Below, one piece after another: positions 3,529 to 5,672 of a DNA stretch of 5,672 nt (its first letter is position 1; each line of letters begins with the position of its first letter). The notes under the pieces are model-generated. The model searched no databases and was not told the DNA's origin. It was given only the letters and a program-made list of their open reading frames with translations. Position numbers and translations under genes: made by a program. The DNA comes from CAZSTA01 sp964609495 [NCBI: uncultured bacterium] (GTDB taxonomy: Bacteria > CAZSTA01). The stretch spans positions 1-5,672 of the forward strand of contig CAZSTA010000225.1 of assembly GCA_964609495.1 (NCBI GenBank). Reading direction: 5' to 3'.

Positions 3529-5672
3529 ATGAAGCTTGAGATTGGACAACTGATAGATAATAGGTATCAGGTAATAGATACATTAGGGCAAGGGGGAATG
3601 GGAGCAGTTTATAAGGTATATGATATAGCCTCCGATCGAGAGATAGCCCTTAAGATCCTATCCCCGGTGCTTACTCAAGATGAGGAAACTAGAAGATTTC
3701 GGAGGGAGTTCCGAGCGATAGCTAAATTAAAGCATCCCAACGTTATATCTGTATATGATTACGGGATCGATAGCAAGCGGAACATTCACTATTTCACTAT
3801 GGATTATATAAAGGGGAGAGATCTGGGGAAGTTTTGCTCTGAGATTGCCGAGCCACGAGAGGGGAACTTCCTATCGGATGTTCAACTCGAAAGATTGATC
3901 AACGTCTTCATCCAAACTAGTAAAGCTCTAAGCTATGTCCACTCCCAGGGAGTTATCCATCGCGATATCAAGCCAGGGAATATTATGGTCAACTATGAGA
4001 ATGTAGTCAAGCTGATGGACTTCGGAGTGGCTAAGGTAGTCGATGCCTCGCTCCGTTTGACACGAACAGGCACTATTATGGGAACAACCTTCTATATATC
4101 TCCTGAGCAAGCTCAGGGGCATGGGGTCGATTTGCGCTCCGATCTCTATTCGCTTGGTGTAGTTCTCTACGAGGCTTTGACGGGAAAATTGCCCTTCGAA
4201 AGTGATGATCCTTTCTCGGTGATCTTTATGCACGTGGCGGAGATGCCGCTCGAGCCTCGTAGGCATAACCCTGAGGTCCCCCGAGATTTGGAGAGAGTTG
4301 TTCTTCGCCTGATGGAGAAGGATCCAGCCGATAGATATCAATCTGCTGGCGAGCTAATCACTGCCTTAGAGGAGTGCAGACCTGGGGTTAAGATATCGGC
4401 AGAGGCGATCTCCGAGACGGGAATAACGACTCCGAAGGTAGCGAGACCAGATCAGATATTCAGAGCGAAGTTGATCGGACGAGATGAGGAATTAGAATCG
4501 ATCAAGAAGTGCTTAGAGCGAGTTTTAAAGAGAAATGGAGAGCTAGTTATTATTGGAGGAGAGGTGGGTATCGGTAAGACCAGATTAGTGGAGGAGCTAT
4601 TCAATTACGGACGTCCGAAGGGATTAAAATTCATCACTGGAACTTGTCATGAGGAAGAAGGATCTATATCCTATCAACCATTTATCGAGTTGCTTAGGCA
4701 GTACTTCCGCGATGTTAAATTATATCAAGATATCGAAGCAGTCCGAGTAGTAGTAAAGGGATTAGAACCCGAACTTATCAAGTTTGTCCCCGATCTCTCT
4801 CAGATGGTTACCGAGGTTGTTCCCAGTGTGGAGTTACCTCCAGAGCAGGAAAAGAGCAGATTATTCGATTCGATCTGTCGATTTCTGATAAATGTATCCG
4901 AGCGAAATCCTCTGTTGCTTCTTCTCGATGACTTACAGTGGGCAGATGAGATGACTCTGCAACTTCTCCACTATGTAGCTCGTAATATCAGGAATAGTCG
5001 CGTTCTTATCTGTGGCACCTATCGAGAGGAGGAGAGCATCGGTAAACATCCCTTAGTTGAGCTAATGCGTCGAATGAGCAGAGAGAGGATATGCCAGAAG
5101 ATCACCCTCGAGCGCTTATCCTTGAGTGAAACTCGAGAGATGATTTACTCCCTGTTGGGAACTGGAGATTTGTCATCTGACTTCGAGGTGGTAATTTATG
5201 AGGAGACGGAGGGGAATCCCTTCTTTATCGAGGAAGTGATAAAATCATTGGTTCAGGAAGGGGTATTATATCAACAACACGGCGTATGGAGGAAGCGGTT
5301 GGATACAGGGAGGATCGAGATACCTTCCACTATAACCGATGTAATTGGAAGAAGGTTAGGACTGCTGGATGAGGAGAGCCGAGAGGTTTTAAGTTTAGCC
5401 GCATTGATCGGGAAGAAGTTCGATTTCGATGTGCTGATGGAGTTGAGCGGAAAAGATGAGGATGAGCTGTTGGATCTGATAGATGAGTTATTACGGACTC
5501 AATTGATAAGAGAGGACGAGGTGTCACTTGGTGATAGATACCTCTTCGCCCATATAAAGATGAGAGATGTGCTATATGAGGAGATAAACAAGAGGAGAAG
5601 AAGGAGATTGCATCGGAAGGTGGGAGAAGTTATTGAGCAACTGTGTGGGGATGAAGTAGAGGAGTATATCGG
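3529..5672 (+). CDS. Ser/Thr protein kinase fused to STAND-type AAA ATPase (3' end outside window)
   Basis: The first 714 residues are present and the frame is still open at the window edge. Residues about 13-280 are a complete Hanks-type kinase: glycine loop GQGGMGAVY (20-28), Lys42 in ALK, helix-C Glu60, catalytic HRDIKPGN (144-151) with Asp146, metal-binding DFG (164-166), a Thr-rich activation segment (178-187), SPE at 191-193 in place of APE, and DLYSLG (205-210). All catalytic residues are intact, so it should phosphorylate Ser/Thr. Residues about 314-500 are an AAA_16/predictor-type ATPase with Walker A GGEVGIGKT (343-351) and Walker B LLLLLDDLQWAD (462-473); EGNPFFIEEV (561-570) is the conserved downstream STAND motif, followed by a winged-helix-like helical region (about 596-690). 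The order resembles PknK and multidomain kinase-ATPase sensors, whose C-termini often carry TPR, GAF, histidine kinase or cyclase modules; here that part is unseen. There is no membrane segment in the visible portion, so it is predicted to be cytosolic. Its stimulus and targets cannot be inferred. Confidence 0.92.
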   Translation, partial: MKLEIGQLIDNRYQVIDTLGQGGMGAVYKVYDIASDREIALKILSPVLTQDEETRRFRREFRAIAKLKHPNVISVYDYGIDSKRNIHYFTMDYIKGRDLGKFCSEIAEPREGNFLSDVQLERLINVFIQTSKALSYVHSQGVIHRDIKPGNIMVNYENVVKLMDFGVAKVVDASLRLTRTGTIMGTTFYISPEQAQGHGVDLRSDLYSLGVVLYEALTGKLPFESDDPFSVIFMHVAEMPLEPRRHNPEVPRDLERVVLRLMEKDPADRYQSAGELITALEECRPGVKISAEAISETGITTPKVARPDQIFRAKLIGRDEELESIKKCLERVLKRNGELVIIGGEVGIGKTRLVEELFNYGRPKGLKFITGTCHEEEGSISYQPFIELLRQYFRDVKLYQDIEAVRVVVKGLEPELIKFVPDLSQMVTEVVPSVELPPEQEKSRLFDSICRFLINVSERNPLLLLLDDLQWADEMTLQLLHYVARNIRNSRVLICGTYREEESIGKHPLVELMRRMSRERICQKITLERLSLSETREMIYSLLGTGDLSSDFEVVIYEETEGNPFFIEEVIKSLVQEGVLYQQHGVWRKRLDTGRIEIPSTITDVIGRRLGLLDEESREVLSLAALIGKKFDFDVLMELSGKDEDELLDLIDELLRTQLIREDEVSLGDRYLFAHIKMRDVLYEEINKRRRRRLHRKVGEVIEQLCGDEVEEYI

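Noticed and set aside
3928-4341. 137-codon open frame on the - strand within the kinase domain
   Set aside because: It is antisense to the HRD-DFG kinase core, which is clearly the real coding frame.

Overview
The window looks like chromosomal DNA from an uncultivated bacterium of low-to-moderate GC. Evidence for a bacterium is strong Shine-Dalgarno sites, a textbook sigma-70 promoter, a signal-peptide-bearing lipolytic-type hydrolase and a kinase-ATPase regulator. Codons are purine-rich (many AGA/AGG Arg, ATA Ile, GAG Glu), which is common in thermophiles and several candidate phyla. I cannot name the lineage from sequence alone.

Layout, all genes on the + strand. Positions 1-200 hold a promoter with an extended -10 element and a leader of roughly 90 nt. 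Positions 201-1898 encode a complete GH57 glycoside hydrolase whose motifs fit 1,4-alpha-glucan (glycogen) branching enzyme. A 335-bp gap (1899-2233) carries a long AT-rich hairpin and two related GC-rich palindromes. Positions 2234-3154 encode an exported alpha/beta hydrolase of the dienelactone hydrolase/prolyl-oligopeptidase-like type. A 374-bp gap (3155-3528) is densely folded: a three-way junction, a possible 53-codon ORF with an ideal ribosome binding site, a long-range pairing and terminal hairpins. From 3529 to the right edge runs the N-terminal 714 residues of a Ser/Thr protein kinase fused to a STAND-type AAA ATPase; it continues beyond the window.

The three main genes do not form an obvious pathway. 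The branching enzyme acts on intracellular glycogen or starch-like glucan, the hydrolase is predicted to act outside the cytoplasm on an unknown ester or peptide, and the kinase-ATPase is a cytosolic signalling protein. The large structured gaps suggest separate transcription units. The best candidate for something undescribed is the 3161-3474 region, which behaves like a structured RNA or a decayed IS200/IS605-type mobile element rather than ordinary spacer.
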